Source: Acidobacteriota bacterium (GTDB taxonomy: Bacteria > Acidobacteriota > HRBIN11). From it: a stretch of 11,188 bases of DNA. Location: positions 1 to 11,188 of the forward strand of contig JAUQPV010000065.1 in NCBI GenBank assembly GCA_030550225.1. The letters run 5' to 3'. This document shows, in pieces, positions 1 to 6,173 of the stretch (its first letter is position 1; every line of letters begins with the position of its first letter). Under the pieces are notes generated by a model that was given only the letters and a program-made list of their open reading frames with translations, ran no database searches and had not been told where the DNA came from. Made by a program: the position numbers and the translations under genes.

Positions 1-6
1 CTTGGG

Positions 7-54
7 ACCTAACATCCAGCACCCGATACCCAACGCCAGCACCTGACACCGAAG
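7..54. repeat. 7-bp repeat array just upstream of pstC
   Basis: Degenerate heptamers of the form ACCNRRC (for example ACCTAAC, ACCCGAT, ACCCAAC, ACCTGAC, ACCGAAG) run in near-perfect register, with one unit a base short around 35-40. The array ends four bases before the pstC ATG at 58. It matches the right arm of the hairpin before pstB (4463-4497), which also ends in an ACCGAA unit close to a start codon. A complementary left arm, if there is one, would lie upstream of this window. No clear Shine-Dalgarno sequence remains between the array and the ATG. Confidence 0.75.
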
Positions 55-57
55 ACG

Positions 58-2346
58 ATGGCTGTTCCCTGGGAAGTCTGGGCCCGGATCGGACGCCAGT
101 GGCGGGACTACCGGCTCCGGCGGCAGTGGGCCGACGCCGTCGCCCGGGTCGCCATCCGAACCGGCGGCCTGCTGGTCATCGTGGCGATCCTCGGCGTGGC
201 CTTTGTCCTGCTGGCCGAGAGCTGGCCCCTCTTTCGGTCACCGGCCCTTCAGCCCGTCGCGGTCGGGGTCTCTCCTGAACAGGCGTTTCTGCCGGTCTTG
301 GCGACGACGCTCTTGATGGACGACTACGGGGAGACCCTAATGGGCATCGCCCCGGACGGTCAGTGGCACCTCCTGGCATGGCCGTCCTTGAGGCGTCTCC
401 AGACGGGGGTTCTCATGCCCCCGACGGAGAAGGTCGATTCCACGCCGCCGACCCCGTCCGTCACGGCCGGATGGGCCGACCCGTGGGGCCGACGGGGTGC
501 CGTCGCCAGACCGTCCGGCCAAATATGGCTGTGGGAGGCGACTTGGAACTGGCAGTATGAGGGAGATCGCCGAACCCTGGCGGGTCTTTCCGTGCAGGCC
601 CTGCCCTGGGTCCAAGTCCCCCTGGCCCCAGATGAGGCCGTGACCCGCTTGACGGTCCTGGCCGGCGAGCGGCTCGAGCAGACGCAAGTCGCCGCCCTCA
701 CGAGTCGGGGACGGCTGTTTCTGGTCGTCAGCCAGCGGGCGGGTGGCCTCTTCGATGAAAAGTGGGTCCCGGCAGTCTGGGAGGTTCAGCCCCGACCGCC
801 GCAAATGACGGCCCTGGCCATCGCCCAGGGGTATCTCTACGTGGGGACGTCCGAAGGGGACGTCTGGGTCTACGAACTTCAGGAAGCCGCTCCCCCCGTC
901 CGGCGGGAAGCCGTTCGGCTGTATCCGGAAGACCCGGCGCCGGTCACGGCGATGACGACGCTCCTGGGCCGCTTTGCCCTGGCCATCGGTGACGCCCGGG
1001 GCCGAGTCTGCGTGGCTTTCCCGGTCCGACGCGACGAAGGATGGCAGTTCACCCGGGTCCGAGACTTTCGGCCCCAGGATGGGGCCATTCGATCGATCGT
1101 ACCGGCCCAGTGGACGCGGGGCTTTTTGACCCTGACCGACCGGGGCACCGTCGCTTGGCACCACAGCACGGCCGGGACGACCCGCTGGTCGGCCCGCCTG
1201 GCGCCTACGGCGTGGTCCCACGCCGTCATCGCCCGGGACATGGGGAATGTCCTGCTCGTCGACGCCGCCGGCCGAGGCCACGCCTACCGTTTACGAGATC
1301 CCCACCCGGAAGTCAGCCTGCGGGCCCTCTTCGGGCGAGTCTGGTACGAAGGCTACGACCGTCCCCAGTTTATCTGGCAGTCGAGTAGCGGTTCCCAGGA
1401 ATTCGAGCCGAAGTACTCGCTCGTCCCCCTGATCTTCGGGACACTGAAGGGGACCTTCTACGCCCTTATCTTCGCCGTCCCCTTGGGTCTGCTCGGGGCT
1501 TTGTACATGGGCCAGTTCATGCATCCGACCGTCCGGGCCCAGTTGAAACCCCTGATCGAGCTGATGGCCGGCCTGCCCAGCGTCGTCCTCGGCTTTGTGG
1601 CTGGCCTGTGGCTGGCGCCTCGGGCGGAGACCTGGTTTCCGGCCCTTCTCGTCTGGCACGGAGCCTTCCTGCTTGGGGGCCTGACAAGTCCCCTGGTATG
1701 GCGGCTGTGGCCGTGGAAGCCCCAGGAACGAAGTCGGCAGGACCGTCTGAAGCTGGTCCTCGTCGCCCTCTGGCTGACGGCCTTGTTCCTGACCTGCCTG
1801 GCGTTCAATCGAGCTATCGAGCAGGTCTTCTTCGGGGGCAACTACCATCGATGGTTTCAGGAGCGCTGGGGGTGGGCTTACGAACAGCGGAATGCCCTCG
1901 TCGTCGGGTTCGCCATGGGGTATACGGTCGTGCCGATCATCTTCTCCATCGCCGAGGAGGCCATCGCCACCGTCCCTCGGGACTGGATCGCCGGGGCCCT
2001 GGCCTTGGGGGCGACCCCCTGGCAGACGCTCCGGTCCATCGTGATCCCGGCGTCCCTCTCGGGCATCGTGTCGGCCGTCATGGTCGGCTTCGGGCGGGCC
2101 GTCGGGGAGACGATGATCGTCCTGATGGCGACGGGCAATACGCCGGTCCTGGACCCCTCGCCGTTCGTGGGGTTCCGGACCATTTCGGCGAACCTGGCCG
2201 TGGAGCTTCCGGAGGCCGCCGTCGGCGACACGCACTACCGGGTCCTATTCCTATCCGCCTTACTCCTATTTGGGTTCACCATCGTCGTGAATACGGTCGC
2301 CGAACTCCTCCGGGAGCGCGTCCGGCGGCGGTACTATCAACGGTGA
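58..2346 (+). CDS. pstC: Phosphate ABC transporter permease PstC, long form with extracytoplasmic propeller-like insertion
   Basis: This is one of the two inner-membrane permease subunits of the high-affinity phosphate importer. At 762 residues it is more than twice the E. coli length (about 319) and resembles the long proteobacterial form. One membrane segment (about 36-53) is followed by some 360 soluble residues (about 60-420) with repeated short beta-strand patterns such as GYLYVGTSEGDVWVYEL and RGFLTLTDRGTVAWHH, which suggest a WD40/PQQ-like propeller. The conserved permease core follows from about 455, with helices near 457-480, 500-520, 526-550, 565-585, 612-635, 668-690 and 728-748. 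The EAA coupling loop is at about 633-665 (EEAIATVPRDWIAGALALGATPWQTL, shown here as two parts: EEAIATVPRDW and GALALGATPWQTL). ATG 58 is used; the leader is a repeat array without a good Shine-Dalgarno, so the start could shift slightly. The propeller assignment is inference; the permease call is secure. Confidence 0.95.
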   Translation: MAVPWEVWARIGRQWRDYRLRRQWADAVARVAIRTGGLLVIVAILGVAFVLLAESWPLFRSPALQPVAVGVSPEQAFLPVLATTLLMDDYGETLMGIAPDGQWHLLAWPSLRRLQTGVLMPPTEKVDSTPPTPSVTAGWADPWGRRGAVARPSGQIWLWEATWNWQYEGDRRTLAGLSVQALPWVQVPLAPDEAVTRLTVLAGERLEQTQVAALTSRGRLFLVVSQRAGGLFDEKWVPAVWEVQPRPPQMTALAIAQGYLYVGTSEGDVWVYELQEAAPPVRREAVRLYPEDPAPVTAMTTLLGRFALAIGDARGRVCVAFPVRRDEGWQFTRVRDFRPQDGAIRSIVPAQWTRGFLTLTDRGTVAWHHSTAGTTRWSARLAPTAWSHAVIARDMGNVLLVDAAGRGHAYRLRDPHPEVSLRALFGRVWYEGYDRPQFIWQSSSGSQEFEPKYSLVPLIFGTLKGTFYALIFAVPLGLLGALYMGQFMHPTVRAQLKPLIELMAGLPSVVLGFVAGLWLAPRAETWFPALLVWHGAFLLGGLTSPLVWRLWPWKPQERSRQDRLKLVLVALWLTALFLTCLAFNRAIEQVFFGGNYHRWFQERWGWAYEQRNALVVGFAMGYTVVPIIFSIAEEAIATVPRDWIAGALALGATPWQTLRSIVIPASLSGIVSAVMVGFGRAVGETMIVLMATGNTPVLDPSPFVGFRTISANLAVELPEAAVGDTHYRVLFLSALLLFGFTIVVNTVAELLRERVRRRYYQR

Positions 2347-2348
2347 CC

Positions 2349-2353
2349 GGAGG
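2349..2353 (+). promoter_or_regulatory. Shine-Dalgarno of the arsC-like gene
   Basis: GGAGG lies two bases after the pstC stop and six bases before the ATG at 2360. It fixes the start of the arsC-like gene and supports tight co-translation with pstC. Confidence 0.8.
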
Positions 2354-2359
2354 CGCCCG

Positions 2360-2770
2360 ATGACCCTACGAGTCCTCTTCCTGTGTACGGAGAATTCGGC
2401 CCGGTCCCAGATGGCTGAGGGCCTCCTGCGGCATTGGGGCAGGTCCGCCTTTGAGGTTTACAGCGCCGGGACTCGGCCCTCGACCGTGCATCCCCTGACG
2501 GTCCGGGTCATGCAGGAGGTCGGCATCGACATCACGGGCCAGCGGTCGAAGTCGGTCGATGCCTTCGCCGGGGTGACCTTTGACGTCGTCGTGACCCTAT
2601 GCGACATAGCCCGGGAGGCGTGCCCCGTGTTCCCAGCCGCCCGACGCCAGCTCCACTGGGACATCCCGGACCCCCGGGCCGTCGAGGGCTCGGAAGACGA
2701 ACGGCTGGCCGCCTTCCGGCGCGCCCGAGACCTCATCCGGGCTCGGATCCGAGAGACCTTCGGCGTGTGA
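2360..2770 (+). CDS. arsC: Thioredoxin-type arsenate reductase, LMW-PTP fold
   Basis: This 136-residue cytoplasmic protein belongs to the low-molecular-weight phosphotyrosine phosphatase fold. The P-loop is CTENSARS at residues 9-16 (CX5R), followed by QMAEG. Two more cysteines, C81 and C88, sit in TLCDIAREACPVFP; this matches the Cys10/Cys82/Cys89 relay of Staphylococcus aureus ArsC, which passes a disulfide to thioredoxin. A late DPDPR-like motif (D104-P105) supplies the usual general acid. All three redox cysteines argue for arsenate reduction rather than protein tyrosine phosphatase activity. The gene starts 13 bp after pstC and ends 9 bp before pstA, so it is embedded in the phosphate transporter operon. 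Arsenate is a phosphate analogue that Pst systems import, so the placement fits detoxification at the point of entry. No ars regulator or arsenite efflux gene is present in the window. Confidence 0.9.
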   Translation: MTLRVLFLCTENSARSQMAEGLLRHWGRSAFEVYSAGTRPSTVHPLTVRVMQEVGIDITGQRSKSVDAFAGVTFDVVVTLCDIAREACPVFPAARRQLHWDIPDPRAVEGSEDERLAAFRRARDLIRARIRETFGV

Positions 2771-2779
2771 GGACCGACG

Positions 2780-4405
2780 ATGCGGAAGCGCACGATCCCC
2801 CGCTGGCGAGCCGAGGCGACGCCCCTCCTGGGCCTCTGCGGGGCCAGCCTGGCGATGGCCCTCCTGATGACCGTCGCCATGCTGGGCCTGATCTTCTCCC
2901 AAGGCCTGGGCCTCTTTTGGCAAAAGCGTCTCGTGCGGCTTCAGCTCCGGGACGGGTCCCGCTGGCTCGGCGAGGTGTGGTCCCGGGAGACCGTCCCGGA
3001 CCCGACGACCGGACGGCCAGTCCGCCGGATCGCCCTCCATCACGGGAATCGCGACCTCTGGGGCACGGCCTTCCGATGGATCGACGAGGCCGACGTCGTC
3101 GGCTGGGAGTATCCGCCCGACGCCGTCCGTATCGAGCGCCTCGCCTGGGGCCCTGCCTTTGGCCAGCCTCGGCGAGTCTGGGTTGGCGACAAGCCCTTCG
3201 TGGACCCCGTGGACGTCCGGGACCCCGTCTGGCAGGAACTCTTCGCCAGCGTCCGCCAGGACCGCCGGGTCCTCCAAGACGTCGAGGACCAGATCGACGA
3301 GGTCAACGACCGCCTGGAACGGCTCCGGCGGCAGGAGCTCCGCCTGCGCTATCGGTCAGCGTCCGACCCGTCGGCCCAGGCGGCCCTGCAGGCCGAGAAG
3401 GCCCGCTGGGAACGGGTCTACGGGGTTCTCGCCCTGCGACGGACGACCCTCATAGAACGGCTCCAGCAATACGTCCTGGAGGTGACGGCCGCCGATGGGA
3501 CGGCCCTCCGCATCCCCCTGGCCCAAATCACCGCCGTCATCCCGGCCAATCGGATGGGCCTGGGCGAGCGCATCCGCCTGTACGCCCGACGGTACTGGGA
3601 ACTTATCACCGAAAATCCCCGGGAGGCCAATACCGAGGGCGGCGTTTTCCCGGCCATCTTCGGGACCGTCAGTATGGTCCTCATCATGAGCCTCGCCGTC
3701 GTGCCCGTCGGCGTGATGACGGCTCTGTACCTACGGGAATACGCCCGCCAGAACTGGCTGACCCGGGTCGTCCGCATCGCCGTCAACAACCTGGCCGCCG
3801 TCCCGTCCATCGTGTACGGCGTCTTCGGCATGGGCTTCTTCATCTACACCGTCGGGACGGCCATCGACCGAACGTTCTATCCCTGGATGGCCCCGACGCC
3901 CGTCTTCGGCACGGGCGGCCTCCTGTGGGCCAGTCTCACCCTGGCCCTCCTGACCGTCCCCGTCGTCATCGTGGCGACCGAAGAGGCCCTCCTGGCCATC
4001 GAGCCCGAAATCCGGCACGGCGCCCGCGCGCTGGGCGCCACCCAGTGGCAGACGGTCCGCCACGTCATCCTCCCGGCGGCCGCCCCGGGCGTCCTGACGG
4101 GCCTGATCCTGGCCATCGCCCGGGCGACCGGCGAGGTCGCCCCCCTGATGCTGACGGGCGTCGTCAAACTCGCCCCGGACCTGCCCATCGACGACCGCTT
4201 CCCCTTCATCCACCTGGAGCGGAAGTTCATGCACCTGGGATTCCACATCTACGACGTGGGCTTCCAGTCGCCGAATGTGGACGCCGCCCAGCCGATGGTC
4301 TACAACACGACCCTGCTCCTGCTCGTCATCGTCGTCGCCCTGAACCTAACGGCCATCCACTTGCGCAACCGCATCCGCCGCCTCTATCATGGGGGCTCGA
4401 TGTAA
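2780..4405 (+). CDS. pstA: Phosphate ABC transporter permease PstA, long form with extracytoplasmic coiled-coil region
   Basis: This is the second permease subunit of the phosphate importer (541 residues; E. coli PstA has about 296). The N-terminal helix is at about 18-40. An extracytoplasmic region (about 45-275) contains a charged, heptad-rich stretch at about 155-230, probably a coiled coil, similar in layout to the long Pseudomonas-type PstA. The permease core follows, with helices near 293-318, 335-357, 378-400, 433-456 and 507-525. The EAA loop at about 400-430 includes EIRHGARALGATQWQTV. The start is ATG 2780, nine bases after the arsC stop, with a TGAGGA ribosome-binding sequence overlapping that stop. 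The C-terminus ends just before a 7-bp-repeat hairpin that separates it from pstB. The family call is secure; the coiled coil is a visual estimate. Confidence 0.95.
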   Translation: MRKRTIPRWRAEATPLLGLCGASLAMALLMTVAMLGLIFSQGLGLFWQKRLVRLQLRDGSRWLGEVWSRETVPDPTTGRPVRRIALHHGNRDLWGTAFRWIDEADVVGWEYPPDAVRIERLAWGPAFGQPRRVWVGDKPFVDPVDVRDPVWQELFASVRQDRRVLQDVEDQIDEVNDRLERLRRQELRLRYRSASDPSAQAALQAEKARWERVYGVLALRRTTLIERLQQYVLEVTAADGTALRIPLAQITAVIPANRMGLGERIRLYARRYWELITENPREANTEGGVFPAIFGTVSMVLIMSLAVVPVGVMTALYLREYARQNWLTRVVRIAVNNLAAVPSIVYGVFGMGFFIYTVGTAIDRTFYPWMAPTPVFGTGGLLWASLTLALLTVPVVIVATEEALLAIEPEIRHGARALGATQWQTVRHVILPAAAPGVLTGLILAIARATGEVAPLMLTGVVKLAPDLPIDDRFPFIHLERKFMHLGFHIYDVGFQSPNVDAAQPMVYNTTLLLLVIVVALNLTAIHLRNRIRRLYHGGSM

Positions 4406-4408
4406 TCG

Positions 4409-4497
4409 GGTGTTGGGTGTTGGGTGTTCGGTGCTGGGTGCTGGGTTGGGTTGCAGGAAAAGACCTAACACCTAACACCCAGCACCGAACACCGAAT
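4409..4497. repeat. 7-bp-repeat hairpin between pstA and pstB
   Basis: Five heptamers with consensus GGTGTTG occupy 4409-4443. Five complementary heptamers (ACCTAAC, ACCTAAC, ACCCAGC, ACCGAAC, ACCGAAT) occupy 4463-4497. Positions 4423-4446 can pair with 4470-4493 with two mismatches, one of them a G-U pair, leaving a loop of about 23 bases. The structure fills almost all of the 104-bp gap inside the operon. It has no T-run after the stem, so it is not a standard intrinsic terminator. It could lower pstB expression or protect mRNA ends. Confidence 0.85.
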
Positions 4498-4509
4498 CAG
4501 GTCGGAGCC

Positions 4510-5382
4510 ATGACCGTCCGTTCGGCCCGTTCGTCCGTGACCGTACCCCTGGGAGAAGTCGCCCCCCCGGCCGTCGAACCGACGCCGATGCGGGTCTCCG
4601 AGGAACGGTACGTCTTGACCCCCATCCCGGACCCCGTGTTCGACATCCAGCACTTGTCCCTTTACTACGGTGAGAAGCCGGCTCTGGTCGATATTTCCTT
4701 CCAAATCCCCCGTCGCCAGATCACGGCCGTCATCGGCCCCTCCGGTTGCGGCAAGTCCAGCTTCCTACGGTGCCTCAACCGGCTGAACGACCTCATCGAC
4801 GGAAGCCGCATCGAAGGCCGGGTCCTCTTGGACGGCCAAGACATCTACGCGCCCACCATGGACGTCAACGACCTGCGTCGCCGCGTGACACTCGTCTTCC
4901 AGAAGCCGAACCCCTTCCCCAAGTCGATTTACGACAACGTCGCCTTCGGTCCCCGCATGATGGGCATCCGTCAGCGGGCCGTCCTGGACGAGATCGTCGA
5001 ACGGAGCCTCCGGCAGGCCGCTCTCTGGGACGAGGTCAAGGACCGGCTCCACGCCTCGGCCCTCCAACTCTCGGGGGGTCAGCAACAGCGGCTCTGCATC
5101 GCCCGGGCCCTGGCCGTCGACCCGGAGGTCCTCCTGATGGACGAGCCCTGCTCGGCGCTGGACCCCATCGCCGCCGGGAAAATCGAAGACCTCATGGTTA
5201 GCCTGAAAGAAAACTACACGATCGTCCTCGTGACCCACAACATGCAACAGGCCGCCCGGGTGTCCGACTACACGGCCTTCTTCTACATGGGTCACCTCAT
5301 CGAGTACCAACGTACGACCGACCTCTTCACCCACCCCCGCGTCCGCCAGACGGAAGACTACATCACGGGCCGTTTTGGATAA
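4510..5382 (+). CDS. pstB: Phosphate ABC transporter ATPase PstB
   Basis: This is the cytoplasmic ATPase that powers PstC/PstA. With the ATG at 4510 it has 290 residues, against about 257 in E. coli; the extra is an N-terminal extension of roughly 40 residues before FDIQHLSLYYGEKPAL. Walker A is GPSGCGKS (76-83), the Q-loop glutamine is Q131 in VFQKPNPFPKSIYDNVAFG, the ABC signature is LSGGQQQR (187-194), Walker B is VLLMDEP (207-213) and the H-loop histidine is H243. QKPNPFPKSI is typical of PstB. The frame is open far upstream through arsC/pstA only because of high GC; the true start must follow the repeat hairpin. AGG and GGAG lie just upstream of 4510. ATG 4588 is an alternative start that would give a length closer to the family's. 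The TAA stop (5380-5382) is also the first three bases of a repeat element. Confidence 0.95.
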   Translation: MTVRSARSSVTVPLGEVAPPAVEPTPMRVSEERYVLTPIPDPVFDIQHLSLYYGEKPALVDISFQIPRRQITAVIGPSGCGKSSFLRCLNRLNDLIDGSRIEGRVLLDGQDIYAPTMDVNDLRRRVTLVFQKPNPFPKSIYDNVAFGPRMMGIRQRAVLDEIVERSLRQAALWDEVKDRLHASALQLSGGQQQRLCIARALAVDPEVLLMDEPCSALDPIAAGKIEDLMVSLKENYTIVLVTHNMQQAARVSDYTAFFYMGHLIEYQRTTDLFTHPRVRQTEDYITGRFG

Positions 5383-5436
5383 CAAGCCGTTCGGCCCGTG
5401 GAAACCCGCATGGATTCGGCTTTTCCGACCCTTCGG
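5380..5436 (+). repeat. Core repeat copy A (subfamily 1), overlapping the pstB stop
   Basis: About 57 bp that recur in inverted orientation at 9259-9316 with only a handful of differences; shared landmarks are TAACAAG, CCGTTCGG, GTGGAAACCC, ATGGATTC and TTTCCGACCCTTCGG. The first three bases are the pstB stop codon. Octamer repeats follow directly. Confidence 0.85.
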
Positions 5437-5492
5437 GAGTTCGGCAGTTCGGCAATTCGGCAGTTCGGGAATTCGGGGACTCGGGCACTGGG
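5437..5492 (+). repeat. 8-bp repeat array, left arm
   Basis: Seven consecutive octamers with consensus CAGTTCGG (variants CAATTCGG, GAATTCGG, GGACTCGG, GCACTGGG) run without interruption. They are complementary to the array at 5711-5774. Confidence 0.9.
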
Positions 5493-5542
5493 GGGCCGGC
5501 GGGGAGGGGATGCGTCCTTTCGGCCGGGCCGGCGGTCGGCGA

Positions 5543-5590
5543 CAAAGGGCAAAGCGCAAAGAGTGAATACTCTTTGCACGATGCCCTTTG
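5543..5590. repeat. Hairpin built from 7-bp units
   Basis: Left arm 5543-5564 and right arm 5569-5590 are complementary except for a four-base internal mismatch, with a GAAT loop. Both arms are in a 7-bp register (AAAGGGC, AAAGCGC, AAAGAGT against ACTCTTT, GCACGAT, GCCCTTT, then GCTCTTT). It could act as a bidirectional transcription barrier between the convergent genes. Confidence 0.8.
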
Positions 5591-5710
5591 CTCTTTTCGG
5601 GATCCCCCCGGGCCGAGAGGAGGCGAAGGGTCAGGAAGACTTCAGGGGGACGTGGGACCTTGGAACGCTCCATGCTCCCTGGTCTTCTACGTCGGCCGCC
5701 GAACGGCCTT

Positions 5711-5774
5711 CCCGAATTGCCGAACTGCCGAATTGCCGAATTCCCGAGTTCCCGAGCTGCCGAACTCCCGAATT
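5711..5774 (-). repeat. 8-bp repeat array, right arm
   Basis: Eight consecutive octamers of the type GCCGAATT / CCCGAACT, the reverse complement of the array at 5437-5492, 218 bp away from it. The two arms could pair to enclose the internal hairpins. Confidence 0.9.
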
Positions 5775-5805
5775 CCCGACCGGCCCATCGGCCCAGGGCC
5801 CTTAC

Positions 5806-5836
5806 CCGTCACTCCGTCGTTCGTCACCCCGTCACT
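5806..5836. repeat. 8-bp repeat array CCGTCACT
   Basis: Units CCGTCACT, CCGTCGTT, CGTCACC and CCGTCACT lie directly beside the inner end of core copy C1. The same octamer in the opposite orientation (AGTGACGG) follows core copy E at 9151-9174, so core and octamer array form a repeated module. Confidence 0.75.
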
Positions 5837-5910
5837 TTAAAAAGCCGTGCCCTTCGAGCGGTGGGAAAGGCCGTCTCGATACCATTCTTGCGAACCGAAC
5901 GATCCTGTTA
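5837..5910 (-). repeat. Core repeat copy C1 (subfamily 2)
   Basis: Read on the minus strand it begins TAACAGGATCGTTCGG and continues with the landmarks AGAATGGTATC, CTTTCCCACC and GGGCACGG. It meets copy C2 head to head at GTTAAC (5907-5912), giving a near-palindrome of about 145 bp. Confidence 0.85.
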
Positions 5911-5982
5911 ACAGAACCGTTCGGTTCGGGAGAATGGTATCCGATCAACTTTTCCCACCACCCCGGAAGCACGATGTTTCAA
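5909..5982 (+). repeat. Core repeat copy C2 (subfamily 2)
   Basis: It begins TAACAGAACCGTTCGG and continues with AGAATGGTATCC, TTTTCCCACC, GGAAGCACGATG and TTTCAAGG. It is the left end of composite element 2 and the mirror of copy C1. Confidence 0.85.
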
Positions 5983-5983
5983 G

Positions 5984-6018
5984 GATACGGGATGCGGGAT
6001 GCGAGATACGGGATACAG
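5984..6018 (+). repeat. 7-bp repeat array GATACGG
   Basis: Five heptamers in register: GATACGG, GATGCGG, GATGCGA, GATACGG, GATACAG. The same family appears inside the membrane-protein gene at 8339-8373, in the opposite orientation. Confidence 0.9.
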
Positions 6019-6065
6019 AGGGGCTTTGGGCCTCAATGACGGCTTTTTCCGTCCCGTGGCCCTAT

Positions 6066-6096
6066 CTGCCGACCTGCCGACTGCCCATCTGCCGAA
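6066..6096. repeat. 8-bp repeat array CTGCCGAC
   Basis: Units CTGCCGAC, CTGCCGAC, TGCCCAT and CTGCCGAA. It lies beside the inner end of core copy D and is related to the GCCGAACT octamers of composite element 1. Confidence 0.75.
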
Positions 6097-6098
6097 TG

Positions 6099-6173
6099 CT
6101 TGAAAAATCGTGCTTCTCGGGAAGTGGGAAAAGCCGATCTGACGCCACCTTCACGAACCGAACGGCTCTGTTA
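6099..6173 (-). repeat. Core repeat copy D (subfamily 2), overlapping a stop codon
   Basis: On the minus strand it begins TAACAGAGCCGTTCGG and continues with GGTGGCGTC, CTTTTCCCAC, GAAGCACG and TTTTTCAAG. Its first three bases are the TAA stop of the minus-strand PD40 lipoprotein gene, just as copy A supplies the pstB stop. Confidence 0.85.

Larger units (their letters stand above)
5380..5910. mobile_element. Inverted-repeat composite element 1 (MITE-like, no ORF)
   Basis: The segment begins with a plus-oriented core (5380-5436) starting TAACAAGCCGTTCGG. It ends with a minus-oriented core (5837-5910) whose outer end reads TAACAGGATCGTTCGG on the minus strand. Inside are complementary octamer arrays (5437-5492 and 5711-5774), a hairpin of 7-bp units (5543-5590), GC-rich complementary stretches (about 5520-5542 and 5690-5710) and an octamer array CCGTCACT (5806-5836). 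No credible coding sequence is present. The inverted-repeat ends suggest a non-autonomous mobile element, but no target-site duplication or transposase is seen, so a folded 3'-UTR repeat is an alternative. Confidence 0.55.
5909..6173. mobile_element. Inverted-repeat composite element 2 (MITE-like, no ORF)
   Basis: Bounded by core C2 (plus) and core D (minus), which both start TAACAGA.CCGTTCGG at the outer ends. The interior holds a 5-unit heptamer array (5984-6018), a small hairpin near GACGG-CTTTTT-CCGTC (about 6038-6053) and a CTGCCGAC octamer array (6066-6096). At 265 bp it is half the size of element 1 but has the same plan. No coding capacity is seen. Confidence 0.55.

Noticed and set aside
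4423..4493. Intrinsic terminator between pstA and pstB
   Set aside because: The stem is long but no T-run follows it on the plus strand, and pstB has no separate promoter that I can see in the remaining gap.
2599..4509. A very long plus-strand open frame running through arsC and pstA into pstB
   Set aside because: It is a high-GC shadow, rich in Pro, Arg and Gly, in another frame of recognisable genes. Only the part from 4510 is PstB.
5437..5774. Possible CRISPR array
   Set aside because: Units are 7-8 bp and contiguous with no spacers; CRISPR repeats are longer and separated by unique spacers. No cas genes are present.
5398..6039. Plus-strand frame beginning METRMDSAFPTL, and a similar minus-strand one near 9333-8947
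   Set aside because: The shared peptide is only the translation of the A/B core repeat. The rest translates short-period repeats, with no start signals and no family resemblance.
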